Shown in pieces: positions 20,199-30,580 of a stretch of 64,000 bases of DNA; position 1 is the first letter of the stretch, and every line of letters begins with the position of its first letter. Made by a program: the position numbers and the translations under genes. Under the pieces are notes generated by a model. The model was not told the DNA's origin. It ran no database searches and saw nothing but the letters and a program-made list of their open reading frames with translations. The stretch comes from Ancylobacter sp. WKF20 (GTDB taxonomy: Bacteria > Pseudomonadota > Alphaproteobacteria > Rhizobiales > Xanthobacteraceae): the NCBI RefSeq assembly GCF_029760895.1, contig NZ_CP121679.1, forward strand, positions 2,542,001-2,606,000. The letters are read 5' to 3'.

Positions 20199-20945
20199 GT
20201 GCCCAATCGTCTTTGTGAAGGCTGCCAGGGAGAGCCGCTGGATTTCGGCTTCACCATGGCGTTCCAGCCCATCGTGGATATCGCCGCCCGGCGCGTATGG
20301 GCTCACGAGGCGCTGGTGCGCGGCCCCGCCGGCGAGCCCGCCGGGGATATTCTGGCGAAGGTGACCGACGCCAATCGCTACCGCTTCGATCAGGACTGCC
20401 GCGCCAAGGCGATCGAACTGGCCAGTCGGCTGTTCCCCGAAGATGGCTCGCTTCTCTCGGTCAATTTCCAGCCCAACGCCGTATACCGCGCGGAGACCTG
20501 CATCCGCGCGACGCTGCAGGCGTGCCGGCAGCACCGTTTCGACCCGAGCCGGCTGATGTTCGAGTTCACCGAGAATGAGCGGGTGATCGACGCGGCGCAC
20601 CTCGAGGATATCGTCACCGCCTATCGCGGGCTCGGCTTCACCGTCGCCATTGATGATTTCGGCGCCGGCTTTGCCGGGCTGACCCTGCTCGCCGACCTCA
20701 CCCCCGACGTGGTGAAGATCGACATGAAGCTGGTGCGCGGGGTCGAGGCCGCGCCGCGCCAGCAGGCGATCCTGCGGGCGCTGGTGGGGCTCGCCACCGA
20801 ATTGGGCATCACGCTCATCGCCGAGGGTGTGGAAACCCCCGCCGAGCTCGCGGCATTGCGCGCCCTCGGCATCCCGCTGGCGCAGGGCTACCTCTTCGCC
20901 CGCCCGGCGCTGGAGGCGCTGCCGCCGGTGAACTGGCCGGCCTGA
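20199..20945 (+). CDS. Stand-alone EAL-domain cyclic-di-GMP phosphodiesterase
   Basis: 248-residue protein that is essentially one EAL domain. All catalytic positions are visible: the EAL motif in HEALVRG (E37), Asn in SVNFQP, Glu in FEFTENE, the Asp pair in AIDDFGAGF, Lys in VVKIDMKL, and Glu in LIAEGVETP. It should hydrolyse cyclic di-GMP to pGpG. There is no attached sensor or GGDEF domain; the first residues contain CEGC, possibly redox- or metal-responsive (inference). Start is GTG 20199. It is monocistronic between acs and the convergent gdh gene. Confidence 0.88.
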   Translation: MPNRLCEGCQGEPLDFGFTMAFQPIVDIAARRVWAHEALVRGPAGEPAGDILAKVTDANRYRFDQDCRAKAIELASRLFPEDGSLLSVNFQPNAVYRAETCIRATLQACRQHRFDPSRLMFEFTENERVIDAAHLEDIVTAYRGLGFTVAIDDFGAGFAGLTLLADLTPDVVKIDMKLVRGVEAAPRQQAILRALVGLATELGITLIAEGVETPAELAALRALGIPLAQGYLFARPALEALPPVNWPA

Positions 20946-20977
20946 GGCCGACCAGTCGCGCGGACGGCGAGCCGGCC

Positions 20978-23900
20978 TCAGGCCCGCACGAGATCGCCGA
21001 TCAGGCTCGCCGCCACGGAGAGCTTCGACACGGAGAGCCCCGAGCCAACGATCTCGTAGACGCCGTTGCGCGCGCGCTCCACCACAGCGCCACGCGCCGC
21101 CGCCCAGGCGGCGACACCCGCCGCGCCCGGCCCGTGCTCGGTGATGACCTCGGCGGTCAGACGCCGCACCGCGATCTCGAAAGCGGCCAGCGCCCGCTCC
21201 AGCGCGAGCCGGTCATAATAATCCGGCACGGAAAGCGCCTGCGCCGGGCCCAGAATCCGGTCGAGCCGGAAATGCAGGCCGACGGCGAAGAAGGTCGTCG
21301 CCACATCGCTGATCGCCGAATTGGTGCGGTCGGCGATCATCACGATATCGGTCGAGCTTTCGATGGCCGAGAGCCGGGCAATGCGCCGGGCCAGCGGCTC
21401 GGGCACGCCGGCCTGCGTCCACTCGGCGACATGGCCGTCATGGGTCGCTCGCGTCTCCTCCGGCACCAGTTCGCGCACCACGCCGCCCAGCACATCCTCC
21501 ACCGGGCCGATGCCGGCGGAATAATGCGAGACGAGCTCGTCGAGGCTTTGGCGCAGATCGACATTGCGCAGGAACCACACCGTGCGGTCGAGCAGCATGT
21601 CCTTCACCGCCGTATAAAGGGCGAGCTGCACCGCGCCCGGCACGGTGCCGTCCAGCGCGTCGATCTCGCTCTCCAGAGCCCCGAGGCCGAAGCTGTCGCG
21701 CGTCGCCGCATAGGCCTTGGCGATGGAGCCGACATCCGCGCCGGTCTCGTCGGTCAGCCGGGCCACGAAGGCCGGCCCGCCATGGTTGATCATGGCGTTG
21801 CACAGGCGCGTGGCAATGATGTCGCGCCGCAGCCGGTGCCCCTCAATGCCGTCGGCGAAGCGGGCATTCAGCTCCGGCGGGAAATAGGCGGCGAGTTCAC
21901 GCGCGAGATAGGGATCATCCGGCACATCGGTGTCGAGCAGGTCGGCATGGGCGGTGAGCTTGGCATAGGCCAGCAGCACGGCGAGCTCGGGCCGGCTCAG
22001 CCCCTCCCCGCGCCCGCGCCGCTCGTTCAGCTCGGCATCGCCCGGCAGATACTCGACCGCCCGGTCGAGCAGGCCGCGCGCCTCCAATTGCTGCATGAGA
22101 CGCTGGTGGAAACCGAGCTCATCGAGGCCCCGCCGCTCGGCGAGCGAGAGGGCGAGCGTCTGCAGATAGTTGTTGCGCAGCACCAGCGCCGCCACCTCGT
22201 CGGTCATCGAGGCGAGCAGGGCCTTGCGGCTGTCGGCGTCGAGCCGGCCGTCGCGCGCGGCGGGCACCAGCGCAATCTTGATGTTCACCTCGACGTCCGA
22301 GGTGTTCACGCCGGCCGAATTGTCGATGGCGTCGGTGTTGAGGCGGATGCCGCGGCGCGCCGCCTCAATGCGCCCGCGCTGGGTGACCCCGAGATTGGCG
22401 CCCTCGCCGACCACCTTGGCGCGCACTTCCGCGCCGGTGATGCGGATCGCGTCATTGGCGCGGTCGCCGGCCTGCGCGTCGGTCTCCGTGGAGGCGCGGA
22501 TATAAGTGCCGATGCCGCCGAACCAGAGCAGGTCCACCGGCGCGCGCAGGATCGCGCTCATCACCTCGGCGGGCGAGGCCGAGCTTTTGTCGATGCCGAG
22601 CGCCTCGCGCACCGCCGGGCTGAGCGGAATGCTCTTGGCGCTGCGCGAGAACACCCCGCCGCCCGACGAGATCAGCGACTTGTCATAGTCCTGCCAGGAG
22701 GAACGCGGCAGGGCGAAGAGACGCTGGCGCTCCTTGAGCGAGGCCACCGGATCGGGGCTGGGATCAAGGAAGATGTCGCGATGATCGAAGGCGGCGACCA
22801 GCTTGATGGTGCTCTCCAGCATCATGCCGTTGCCGAACACGTCACCCGACATGTCGCCGACGCCCGCCACCGTGAAAGGCGTGGTGCGGATATCGACATT
22901 CATCTCGCGGAAATGCCGGCGCACCGCTTCCCACGCACCACGCGCGGTGATGCCCATGGCCTTGTGGTCATAGCCGACCGAGCCGCCCGAGGCGAAGGCA
23001 TCGCCCAGCCAGAAGCCGCGCGCCTGCGAGATGGCGTTGGCCGTGTCGGAGAAGGTCGCCGTCCCCTTGTCGGCGGCGACGACCAGATAGGGGTCGTCTT
23101 CGTCATGGCGCACCGTATGCGCCGGGTGGACGATCTCGGTGCCCTCGATATTGTCGGTCACCTCCAGCAGGCTGGTGACGAACAGCTTGTAGGCCTCCGT
23201 CCCCTCGGCCTGGATGGCGTCGCGCGGCCCGCTCGGCAGCTGCTTGGGCACGAAGCCGCCCTTGGCGCCGACCGGCACAATGACGGCGTTCTTCACCTGC
23301 TGCGCCTTGACGAGGCCCAGCACCTCGGTGCGGAAATCCTGCGGCCGGTCTGACCAGCGCAAGCCGCCGCGCGCCACCCGGCCGAAGCGCAGATGGATGC
23401 CTTCCACACGCGGGGAATGCACGAAGATCTCGAACAGCGGGCGCGGCAGCGGCAGCCCCTCGACCTCATGGCTGCGGAACTTGATGGCGATGGTCGGGCG
23501 TGGGCCGCCCTCCTCGGTGATCTGGAAGAAGTTGGTGCGCACCGCCGCGCCGATGAGATTGGCGAAGTGGCGCAGGATGCGGTCCTCGTCGAGGCTCTGC
23601 ACATCGGCGAGCGCCGCTTCGATCTCCTCGCGGATCGCCGCTTCCCGCTCACCGCGCCCCTCATCGGCGCCCGGCTCGAAGCGGGCATGGAACAGCGCCA
23701 CCAGCCGGTCGACAAGAGCCGCATGGCCGTTCAGCGTCGCCCAGAGATAGTCCTGGCTGAAGGGCAGGCCGATCTGGCGCAGATAGCGCGCCAGCGTGCG
23801 CAGCAGCGCGATGTCGCGCCAGCCGAGGCGAGCATTGAGCGCCAGCGCGTTGAAGCCATCGCTTTCCGCTTGCCCGCGCAGCACCGCCATCAGCGTGGCG

Positions 23901-25834
23901 TGCAGCCGGCTCTCCAGCGATTCGAGCTCGATACCCCCGCCGCCCCGACGCCCCAGCACCATGTCGTGCAGATAGACCGGCTCGCGGCCCTCCGGCGAGA
24001 TGGTGAAGGTGCGCTCGTCGACGACGATGAAGCCCATCGCCTCCAGCATCGGCACCCGCTCGGAGAGCAGGCGCGGCACGCCATGGCTGAACACCTTGAG
24101 CGCGATGCGCTCGCGCCCCTGCACGGCGGCGGGCCGGTGGAACTCGACGGCGACCGGATTGGCTTCGCTCAGCCGCTCGACCAGCCGCAGATCCCCCAGC
24201 GCTTCCTCCGGCGTGTAGCCGCTCTGGTAGCCCGCCGGGAACGCCTCGCCATAGCGGCGCGCCAGCAGCGTGGCCTGGCCGGGTGAGAACACCAGCCCGA
24301 GAGCGGCCGCGAAGGCATCGTCCCAGGTGCGGATGATGCCGGCCACCGCCTCTTCGAGCTCGACGCGGCCGGGCTCGCGCGCGGTCTCGCCGGTCAGTTC
24401 GACGATGACATGCACCCGCGTCAGCGGCCCTTCGAGAAAGAGCGGGCGCGAGGCCGCGACCTGACCGCCGAACGAGGTCTCCAGCAGCGCGCCGATCTCC
24501 TCGCGCACCTCCGAGCCGTAGCGGTCGCGCGGCACGAAGACCAGCACCGACATGAAGCGGGCGAAACGGTCGCGCCAGGCGAGCACGCGCACGCGCGGGT
24601 GCTCGTCCAGTTGCAGCACCGCGATGGCGAACTGGTAGAGCGTCTCCGGGTCCATCTGGAACAGGTCGTCGCGCGGGAAGCTCTCCAGCACCTTCACCAG
24701 CGCCCGGCCGGAATGGCTGTCGGGCACGAAGCCGGCGCGCACCAGCACCGCCGCCGCCTTGCGCCGCAGGATGGGGATGGCCCGCACGGAGCCGGTATAG
24801 ACGGTATTGGTGAACAGGCCGGCGAGCGCCAACCCGCCAATGATGCGCCCTTCCGCATCGTAGCGCTTGATGACGACCACATCGATCCAGGCGCGCCGGT
24901 GCACCACGGAGAGGGTCCGCGACTTGGTGATGATGAGCGGCGTCGCCTCGGCCAGCACGTCGGCAAGGTCCGTGCTCACCGCCCGCGCATCGCTGGCGCG
25001 GCGGAACAGGCGAAACTCCTCATCGGCCAGCACGCCGAGTGCGTCACTCATGCGGCGGTCGAAATTCGCCACCTTGACCGTGCCGTCGTCGCTCGGGCGC
25101 GCGTCATAATAGCGGCAGCCGAGAAAGGTGAAATTGCCGCTGAGCAGCCATTCAAGGAAGGCCCTCGCCTCCTCGATCTCCTCGAGCGGCACCGTCTCGG
25201 GCGCATGGGCGAGATCGGCCAGCGCCGTGCGGACCTGCTCGATCATCGGCTTCCAGTCGCGCACCGCCGCGCGCACACGGGCCAGAATCTGCGTCAGATC
25301 GGCAGCGATGGCGACGCGCTCGCCTTCATTTTCGATTCGCGGCACGTGGACATGAATGAGGCTCTCGCGTCGGGCGCGCTGGCCGGCCGGCGCGTCGGTG
25401 CCGGAGACGCCTTCGAGCACGCCCGCCGAATTACGCTCCACCGCCAGCAGCGGATGGACCACCAGCGACGCGGTAAGGCCGCGCGCATTCAGCGCCGCCA
25501 TCACCGAATCGAGCAGGAACGGCATGTCGTCATTGACGATTTCGACGACGCTCACCTTGGCGAGGCGGTCGCCCTCCGCCTCGGGAACCTCGACGCGGAC
25601 ATCGGCGGTGCCGGGGGTGCGGCGGGCAAGATGGGCATAGGCGCGCTGTGCCAGCGCCGCCAGTTCATGCGGGGTGTAGAGCCGCACATCTTCGGCCACG
25701 GCTCGTCCGAACAGCCGGCTGGCAAAGAGCGGCGGAATGTCGCCGTCGCGCGCCTGCAGGATGAGATCGGCCTGCTCGACCAGCTGGCGCGCCGCGCGCT
25801 CGTCCTCGGTCGAGAGAAATCCTTCCACGCCCAT
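20978..25834 (-). CDS. NAD-specific glutamate dehydrogenase (large type)
   Basis: About 1618 residues, the giant L_180/Bac_GDH class common in alphaproteobacteria and very different from the 450-residue enzymes. It deaminates glutamate to 2-oxoglutarate with NAD. The N-terminal half carries ACT-like regulatory regions; the catalytic core includes GGLRWSDRPQDFRTEVLG, KNAVIVPVGAKGGFVPKQ and a dinucleotide fold around VAGVGDMSGDVFGNGM; the C-terminus is helical. I place the start at ATG 25834 because GGAGG lies six bases upstream; the first in-frame ATG, 15 bp earlier, has poor spacing. Divergent from the OmpW gene. Confidence 0.93.
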   Translation of the reverse strand: MGVEGFLSTEDERAARQLVEQADLILQARDGDIPPLFASRLFGRAVAEDVRLYTPHELAALAQRAYAHLARRTPGTADVRVEVPEAEGDRLAKVSVVEIVNDDMPFLLDSVMAALNARGLTASLVVHPLLAVERNSAGVLEGVSGTDAPAGQRARRESLIHVHVPRIENEGERVAIAADLTQILARVRAAVRDWKPMIEQVRTALADLAHAPETVPLEEIEEARAFLEWLLSGNFTFLGCRYYDARPSDDGTVKVANFDRRMSDALGVLADEEFRLFRRASDARAVSTDLADVLAEATPLIITKSRTLSVVHRRAWIDVVVIKRYDAEGRIIGGLALAGLFTNTVYTGSVRAIPILRRKAAAVLVRAGFVPDSHSGRALVKVLESFPRDDLFQMDPETLYQFAIAVLQLDEHPRVRVLAWRDRFARFMSVLVFVPRDRYGSEVREEIGALLETSFGGQVAASRPLFLEGPLTRVHVIVELTGETAREPGRVELEEAVAGIIRTWDDAFAAALGLVFSPGQATLLARRYGEAFPAGYQSGYTPEEALGDLRLVERLSEANPVAVEFHRPAAVQGRERIALKVFSHGVPRLLSERVPMLEAMGFIVVDERTFTISPEGREPVYLHDMVLGRRGGGGIELESLESRLHATLMAVLRGQAESDGFNALALNARLGWRDIALLRTLARYLRQIGLPFSQDYLWATLNGHAALVDRLVALFHARFEPGADEGRGEREAAIREEIEAALADVQSLDEDRILRHFANLIGAAVRTNFFQITEEGGPRPTIAIKFRSHEVEGLPLPRPLFEIFVHSPRVEGIHLRFGRVARGGLRWSDRPQDFRTEVLGLVKAQQVKNAVIVPVGAKGGFVPKQLPSGPRDAIQAEGTEAYKLFVTSLLEVTDNIEGTEIVHPAHTVRHDEDDPYLVVAADKGTATFSDTANAISQARGFWLGDAFASGGSVGYDHKAMGITARGAWEAVRRHFREMNVDIRTTPFTVAGVGDMSGDVFGNGMMLESTIKLVAAFDHRDIFLDPSPDPVASLKERQRLFALPRSSWQDYDKSLISSGGGVFSRSAKSIPLSPAVREALGIDKSSASPAEVMSAILRAPVDLLWFGGIGTYIRASTETDAQAGDRANDAIRITGAEVRAKVVGEGANLGVTQRGRIEAARRGIRLNTDAIDNSAGVNTSDVEVNIKIALVPAARDGRLDADSRKALLASMTDEVAALVLRNNYLQTLALSLAERRGLDELGFHQRLMQQLEARGLLDRAVEYLPGDAELNERRGRGEGLSRPELAVLLAYAKLTAHADLLDTDVPDDPYLARELAAYFPPELNARFADGIEGHRLRRDIIATRLCNAMINHGGPAFVARLTDETGADVGSIAKAYAATRDSFGLGALESEIDALDGTVPGAVQLALYTAVKDMLLDRTVWFLRNVDLRQSLDELVSHYSAGIGPVEDVLGGVVRELVPEETRATHDGHVAEWTQAGVPEPLARRIARLSAIESSTDIVMIADRTNSAISDVATTFFAVGLHFRLDRILGPAQALSVPDYYDRLALERALAAFEIAVRRLTAEVITEHGPGAAGVAAWAAARGAVVERARNGVYEIVGSGLSVSKLSVAASLIGDLVRA

Positions 25835-25969
25835 CATTATCCTCCACATCTCCCGCGTGCCGCCGATGGTGCGGCCGCGATGCTTTTCTGCATCCTATAC
25901 CTGTCGCGAAGGTGACGGCACCGCTTACCGTTGTTGCACTGCGGTCACAGTTTCGCGCGGCCCGCCACA

Positions 25970-25989
25970 CGGTTGACATGAATCAACCG
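25970..25989. promoter_or_regulatory. Inverted repeat in the gdh-ompW divergent spacer
   Basis: CGGTTGA-catgaa-TCAACCG, perfect 7-bp arms with a 6-base centre, about 80 bp before the OmpW start and 135 bp before gdh. Its size suits a dimeric regulator site; no known motif is recognised. Confidence 0.4.
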
Positions 25990-26067
25990 CTCCCGGCCCG
26001 TCCCGCTTCAGGAATAGCGCCGTGTACCGGACATGGGGCCGGGGCTGGGAATTCAAGGGGATCGCGC

Positions 26068-26778
26068 ATGTCCACGCGCCACAACATCATCAACACGCTC
26101 GCCGCGCTCGGCGCGGTGCTCGCCACCACCACCTCTTTCGCCGCGCTTGATCTGGCCAGTGCCGCGGATCTCGGCGCCACGCCGGCCCCGGTGTTCAAGG
26201 CGCCGGCCCCGGTGGAAGAGTTCAACCCGTGGATGATCCGCGTGCGCGTGCTCGGCGTCATCCCGGAGAATGGCGGCTCGGTGAACGGGGTGTCGGGCTC
26301 GGATCTCAGCTATTCCGACTCGGTGGTGCCCGAACTCGACATCACCTACTTCTTCACCAAGAACTGGGCGGCCGAACTGATCCTCGGCGTCACGCCGCAT
26401 GACATCAACGGCGCGGGCTCGCTGTCGAGCCTCGGCAAGATCGGCGAAGTGTGGCTGCTGCCGCCGACCCTGACGCTGCAGTACCACTTCACCGATTTCG
26501 GCGCGTTCAAACCCTATGTCGGCGCCGGCATCAACTACACCTTCTTCTTCGACCAGCAGGCCGATTCGGCCGACTCGCTGGACGTGCACAACACCTGGGG
26601 CTGGGCCCTGCAGGTCGGCTTCGACTACATGCTCGACGAGCACTGGGGCTTCAACGTCGACCTCAAGAAGCTCTTCCTCCAGCCCGATTTCGACGTGACC
26701 GTGGCCGGCACGCCGCTGACCGGCACCGCCGATCTCAACCCGTGGATCGTCGGCGTCGGCGTCACCTACAAGTTCTGA
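26068..26778 (+). CDS. OmpW family outer membrane protein
   Basis: 236-residue eight-stranded barrel protein. A signal peptide occupies about residues 1-33 (ending near LASAAD). OmpW hallmarks are NPWMIRVRVLGVIPE, VVPELDITYFFTKNWAAELI, LPPTLTLQYHF, FKPYVGAGINYTFFF, and a terminal aromatic residue (GVTYKF) for BAM insertion. OmpW proteins form hydrophobic channels. ATG 26068 follows a clear AAGGGGAT site; codons upstream in the same frame are not signal-peptide-like. A strong terminator follows 22 bp after the stop. Confidence 0.9.
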   Translation: MSTRHNIINTLAALGAVLATTTSFAALDLASAADLGATPAPVFKAPAPVEEFNPWMIRVRVLGVIPENGGSVNGVSGSDLSYSDSVVPELDITYFFTKNWAAELILGVTPHDINGAGSLSSLGKIGEVWLLPPTLTLQYHFTDFGAFKPYVGAGINYTFFFDQQADSADSLDVHNTWGWALQVGFDYMLDEHWGFNVDLKKLFLQPDFDVTVAGTPLTGTADLNPWIVGVGVTYKF

Positions 26779-26800
26779 GCCGTCCGCTCAGGATCATCGA

Positions 26801-26826
26801 AAGGGCCGGAGCGATCCGGCCCTTTT
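26801..26826 (+). terminator. Terminator after the OmpW gene
   Basis: AAGGGCCGGA-gcga-TCCGGCCCTT, a 10-bp perfect stem with 4-base loop followed by TT, situated 22 bp after the OmpW stop. The arms read the same in reverse, so it could also serve the lysR gene, whose stop lies just beyond. Confidence 0.85.
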
Positions 26827-26846
26827 GCGTGGCGCCCGCGCCGCGA

Positions 26847-27728
26847 TCAGGCGGGCTTAAGCAGATCAAGAAAAGCCTGCGCCGCGCGCGTCATGTAGCG
26901 CTCGCGGTGATTGAGCGCGATGAAGCGCCGCGAGGGCATGGGCACATCGATCAGCGCCATGGTGCCGGCCCGGATCGCGCTGTCGACGACGCGTCGGGAG
27001 ATCACCGTCGCCCCGCTCCCCGCCTCGACCGCCGCCCGGATCGCCTCGTTGGACGGATATTCCAGCACGATGTTCAGCGCCCCCGGTGCGAGCCCCCGCG
27101 TGGCCAGATAGGCCTCGAAGATCGCCCGCGTGCCCGAGCCCGGCTCGCGCAGCACCCAGGGCCCTTCACCCAGCGCCTCCGCCGTGCGGGGCGGCTTCCA
27201 GCTCCAGGGATGCACCACCGGGGCGACGAGCACCATCTCGTCCTCTGCCACCGGCCGCACCGCCAGCGCGCCATCCTCGATCTCCCCCTCGACGATGCCG
27301 AGATCGGCGGCCCCGTCGCGCACGCGAGCGGCAACCTCATCGCTGTTGCCGATCTCGATGCGCACCTCGATGCCCGGATAGAGCGCGCGGTAGCGCTGGA
27401 CGATCTCCGGCAGCCAGTAATTGGCGACGGTCTGGCTGCCGGCCAGCGCCAGCCGCCCGCGCGCGAGACCCGAGAGATCCACCAGAACCTGCTCGGCCGC
27501 CGCCACGCGGGCGAGCACCGCCCGCGCCTCCACCAGCAGCAGCCGCCCGGCCTCGGTGAGCGCGATACGCCGGCCGATCCGGTCGAAGAGTTTGGTCGCG
27601 TGATTGGCTTCCAGCGTCGCGATGGCCGCGCTGGTGGCCGACTGCGTCAGGTTCAGCGCCTGCGCCGCCCTTGTGAGATGCTCGCGCTCGGCCACCGCCA
27701 CGAAGATGCGCAACTGCTCAAGCGTCAT
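26847..27728 (-). CDS. LysR family transcriptional regulator
   Basis: 293 residues. Winged helix-turn-helix at the N-terminus (LEQLRIFVAVAEREHLTRAAQALNLTQ, quoted here in part: FVAVAEREHLTRAA and TQSATSAAIATLE), then a periplasmic-binding-like effector domain (from about 90). It is co-directional with and 18 bp downstream of the YeiH-type exporter gene, so it is probably its regulator and in the same transcript, which differs from the usual divergent LysR layout. The ligand is unknown; related regulators next to YeiH genes suggest a sulfur-containing anion, but that is inference. Confidence 0.85.
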   Translation of the reverse strand: MTLEQLRIFVAVAEREHLTRAAQALNLTQSATSAAIATLEANHATKLFDRIGRRIALTEAGRLLLVEARAVLARVAAAEQVLVDLSGLARGRLALAGSQTVANYWLPEIVQRYRALYPGIEVRIEIGNSDEVAARVRDGAADLGIVEGEIEDGALAVRPVAEDEMVLVAPVVHPWSWKPPRTAEALGEGPWVLREPGSGTRAIFEAYLATRGLAPGALNIVLEYPSNEAIRAAVEAGSGATVISRRVVDSAIRAGTMALIDVPMPSRRFIALNHRERYMTRAAQAFLDLLKPA

Positions 27729-27746
27729 GGCGCCGTCCGAAAGCCT

Positions 27747-28775
27747 TTAGCCGATGGTCATCACCAGCATTAGGCTGAAGCTGCCGACAAAGGCAAAGGC
27801 GGCGAGACCCAGCAGCAGGGGGCGCAGCCCCTTGGCGCGCAGCCGGGCAATGTCGGTCTCCAGCCCCATCGCCGCCAGCGCCATCGACAGCAGGAAGGTG
27901 GTGAGGCCGACGAGCGCGGTCTTCATCTCCGCCGGCACGGCAACAACGCTGTTGAACGCGATCATGGCGATGAAGCCTAGCACGAACCACGGCACGGGCG
28001 GCCGGGCCGCTTCCGTCCCGGCTCCGGCGCGGCGGCTGGCGAGGAAGCCGAGGGTCAGCACCACCGGCGCCAGCATCATCACCCGCGTCAGCTTGGCGAT
28101 GGTGCCGAACTCGCCCGCCGCCTGCCCGTCCTGATAGGCGGCGGCCACCACCTGCGCGACCTCATGGATCGAGGCGCCGGCCCACAGCCCATAGGCGCGC
28201 GGGGTGAGGTGCAAGAGGCCCGGCAGCAGCGGGTAGAGGAACATGGCGATGGAGCCGAAGACGGTGACGCAGGCCACCGCATAGGCGACATCCTCATCCG
28301 GCGCGCGCGTCACCGTGTTGGTGGCGATCACCGCCGAGGCGCCGCAGATCGAGGTTCCCGCCGCGATAAGCTGCGCCAGCGGGGCGTCGACGCCGAGCAG
28401 CCGGCCGAGCCGCACGGTGAACAGGAAGGTCGCGACCAACGTCAGCGCGATCACCGCGACACCGGCCAGGCCGACCTCGACGATCTGCGCCGCCGTGAGC
28501 TGGAGCCCGAGCAGCACGATGGCCGCCCGCAGGATGCGCCGCAGGGTGAAGGTCACGCCGGGCTTGGCGAGGACCGGCGTGCCGACGAGGTTGTGCAGCG
28601 CCATGCCGAGGAGGATGGCGAGGATCAGCGGGCTGAAAAGCTGGAGCCCCGGCACTTGCCGCAGCCCGAAGGCGGCGGCCGCGATGGCCGCGGTCAGCAC
28701 GAGCCCCGGCAAGACATTCGCCGCGCCGGACAGGAAGGGATGCGCGGGTCGGCTGGTCAGCACAGGCATCGTCAT
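27747..28775 (-). CDS. YeiH/UPF0324 family putative sulfate exporter
   Basis: 342-residue polytopic membrane protein with about ten hydrophobic segments. Family signatures include [22 protein letters not shown], the [14 protein letters not shown] loop and [18 protein letters not shown]. The family is annotated as putative sulfate exporter by homology only. I place the start at ATG 28775, eight bases after ACGGAGGC; an in-frame GTG 21 bp earlier has no ribosome-binding site. The lysR gene follows 18 bp after its stop. Confidence 0.85.
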   Translation of the reverse strand: MTMPVLTSRPAHPFLSGAANVLPGLVLTAAIAAAAFGLRQVPGLQLFSPLILAILLGMALHNLVGTPVLAKPGVTFTLRRILRAAIVLLGLQLTAAQIVEVGLAGVAVIALTLVATFLFTVRLGRLLGVDAPLAQLIAAGTSICGASAVIATNTVTRAPDEDVAYAVACVTVFGSIAMFLYPLLPGLLHLTPRAYGLWAGASIHEVAQVVAAAYQDGQAAGEFGTIAKLTRVMMLAPVVLTLGFLASRRAGAGTEAARPPVPWFVLGFIAMIAFNSVVAVPAEMKTALVGLTTFLLSMALAAMGLETDIARLRAKGLRPLLLGLAAFAFVGSFSLMLVMTIG

Positions 28776-28819
28776 GGCAATCGCCTCCGTCTTCACGACG
28801 AAGCCATGACACGCCCGTT

Positions 28820-28873
28820 ATCGTTCGATCCAACGCATAGTTTTGGTCGTAACGTTCGCTAAAGACGAACGAT
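28820..28873. promoter_or_regulatory. Spaced inverted repeat upstream of the YeiH gene
   Basis: ATCGTTCG at 28820-28827 and its complement CGAACGAT at 28866-28873, separated by 38 bp, with another ACGTTCG half-site in between (28852-28858). This lies 45-98 bp upstream of the exporter start and just past the purH stop, so it may be the LysR binding region. Confidence 0.35.
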
Positions 28874-28882
28874 ACACTTCAC

Positions 28883-30472
28883 TCAGTGCCGGAAGTGGCG
28901 CACGCCGGTGAACACCATGGCGATGCCCGCCGCATCGGCCGCGGCGATCACATCGGCGTCGCGGATCGAGCCGCCCGGCTGGATCACCGCCGTCGCCCCC
29001 GCCTCGATGGCGGTGATGAGGCCGTCGGCGAAGGGGAAGAAGGCGTCGGAGGCGACCACGCAGCCCTTGGTCAGCGGCTCCGCGAGACCCGCCGCCTCCG
29101 CCGCGTCGATGGCCTTGCGCGCGGCAATGCGGGCCGAATCCACCCGGCTCATCTGCCCGGCGCCGATGCCGACCGTGGCGAGATCCTTCGCGTAGACGAT
29201 GGCATTCGACTTCACATGCTTGGCGACGCGGAAGGCGAAGGCGAGATCGGCGAGCTCCGCATTCGTCGGCGCGCGCTTGGTGACGACCTTCAGCTCCATG
29301 TCGTCGACCACCGCATTGTCGCGCGACTGCACGAGCAGCCCGCCGGCCAGCGACTTCACGGCAACACCACCGGCGCGCGGATCGGGCAGCGCGCCGGTGA
29401 CCAGCAGGCGCAGATTCTTCTTGGCGCCGACAATGGCGATGGCTTCCTCAGTCGCGTCGGGGGCGACGATCACCTCGGTGAAGATGTCGACCATGGCGCG
29501 CGCCGCCGCGGCGTCGAGCGTGCGGTTCATCGCGACGATGCCGCCAAAGGCCGAGGTCGGGTCGCAGGCCAGCGCCTTGCGATAGGCTTCCTCAAGAGTG
29601 GCGCTTTCCGCCACGCCGCAGGGATTGGCGTGCTTGACGATCACCACCGCCGCCGCGCGGGCGGGGTCGAACTCGGCCACCGCCTCGAAGGCCGCGTCGG
29701 TGTCGTTGAGGTTGTTGTAGGAGAGCGCCTTGCCCTGGATCTGACGCGCGGTGGCGACGCCGGGACGGGCCGCGCCGCCGACATAGAAGGCCGCGCTCTG
29801 GTGCGGGTTCTCGCCATAGCGCAGCGCCTCGGCGAGCGTGCCGGAGAACAGCCGGGTCTGCGGCGCCTCCTCCTCGGCCACCTTGGCGAACCAGGTGGTG
29901 ATCGCAGCGTCATAGCTGGCGGTGCGGGCATAGGCGCGCTGGGCAAGGCCCCGGCGGGTGAGGAAGCGCGTGCCGCCATGGGCGGCGAGATCGTCCAGCA
30001 CGGTCTGGTAGTCAGTGGGATCGACGACGACGGCGACATCGGCGTGGTTCTTGGCGGCGGCGCGGATCATTGCCGGGCCGCCAATGTCGATATTCTCGAC
30101 GCAGTCGTCATAGTCGCCGCCGCGCGCGACGGTCGCCTCGAACGGGTAGAGATTGACCACGACGAGGTCGATCGGCCCGATGCCGTGCTCCTTCATCGAG
30201 GCCTGATGCTCGGCATTGTCGCGAATGGCGAGGATGCCGCCATGCACGGTTGGATGCAGCGTCTTCACCCGCCCGTCCATCATCTCGGGAAAGCCGGTGA
30301 GGTCGGCGACGTCGAGCACCTTCAGCCCCGCTTCCGCCAGCGCCTTGCGCGTGCCGCCGGTCGAGACCAGCTCGACGCCATGGCCGGCGAGCGCCTGCGC
30401 GAAGGCCACGAGGCCGGTCTTGTCGGAGACGGAGAGCAGCGCGCGGCTGATGGGGCGGACATCGGTGGTCAT
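28883..30472 (-). CDS. purH: Bifunctional AICAR transformylase / IMP cyclohydrolase
   Basis: 529 residues, standard PurH. The N-terminal MGS-like IMP cyclohydrolase domain (about 1-200) shows [26 protein letters not shown] and [14 protein letters not shown]; the C-terminal transformylase domain has [14 protein letters not shown], the catalytic [20 protein letters not shown]-like [11 protein letters not shown] and [14 protein letters not shown]. It catalyses the last two steps of IMP synthesis in the cytoplasm. It is downstream of the heparinase-like gene by 108 bp on the same strand. Confidence 0.96.
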   Translation of the reverse strand: MTTDVRPISRALLSVSDKTGLVAFAQALAGHGVELVSTGGTRKALAEAGLKVLDVADLTGFPEMMDGRVKTLHPTVHGGILAIRDNAEHQASMKEHGIGPIDLVVVNLYPFEATVARGGDYDDCVENIDIGGPAMIRAAAKNHADVAVVVDPTDYQTVLDDLAAHGGTRFLTRRGLAQRAYARTASYDAAITTWFAKVAEEEAPQTRLFSGTLAEALRYGENPHQSAAFYVGGAARPGVATARQIQGKALSYNNLNDTDAAFEAVAEFDPARAAAVVIVKHANPCGVAESATLEEAYRKALACDPTSAFGGIVAMNRTLDAAAARAMVDIFTEVIVAPDATEEAIAIVGAKKNLRLLVTGALPDPRAGGVAVKSLAGGLLVQSRDNAVVDDMELKVVTKRAPTNAELADLAFAFRVAKHVKSNAIVYAKDLATVGIGAGQMSRVDSARIAARKAIDAAEAAGLAEPLTKGCVVASDAFFPFADGLITAIEAGATAVIQPGGSIRDADVIAAADAAGIAMVFTGVRHFRH

Positions 30473-30580
30473 GGCTGGCCATTTCGCAACGGGAGAAAAC
30501 AGGGCGCCGCCCTATCACGTCTGCGCCCGCGCGTGAACCGGGAGGGGCGTAGAGCAGCCCTGCGTGCGCCGTAAGGCCGC

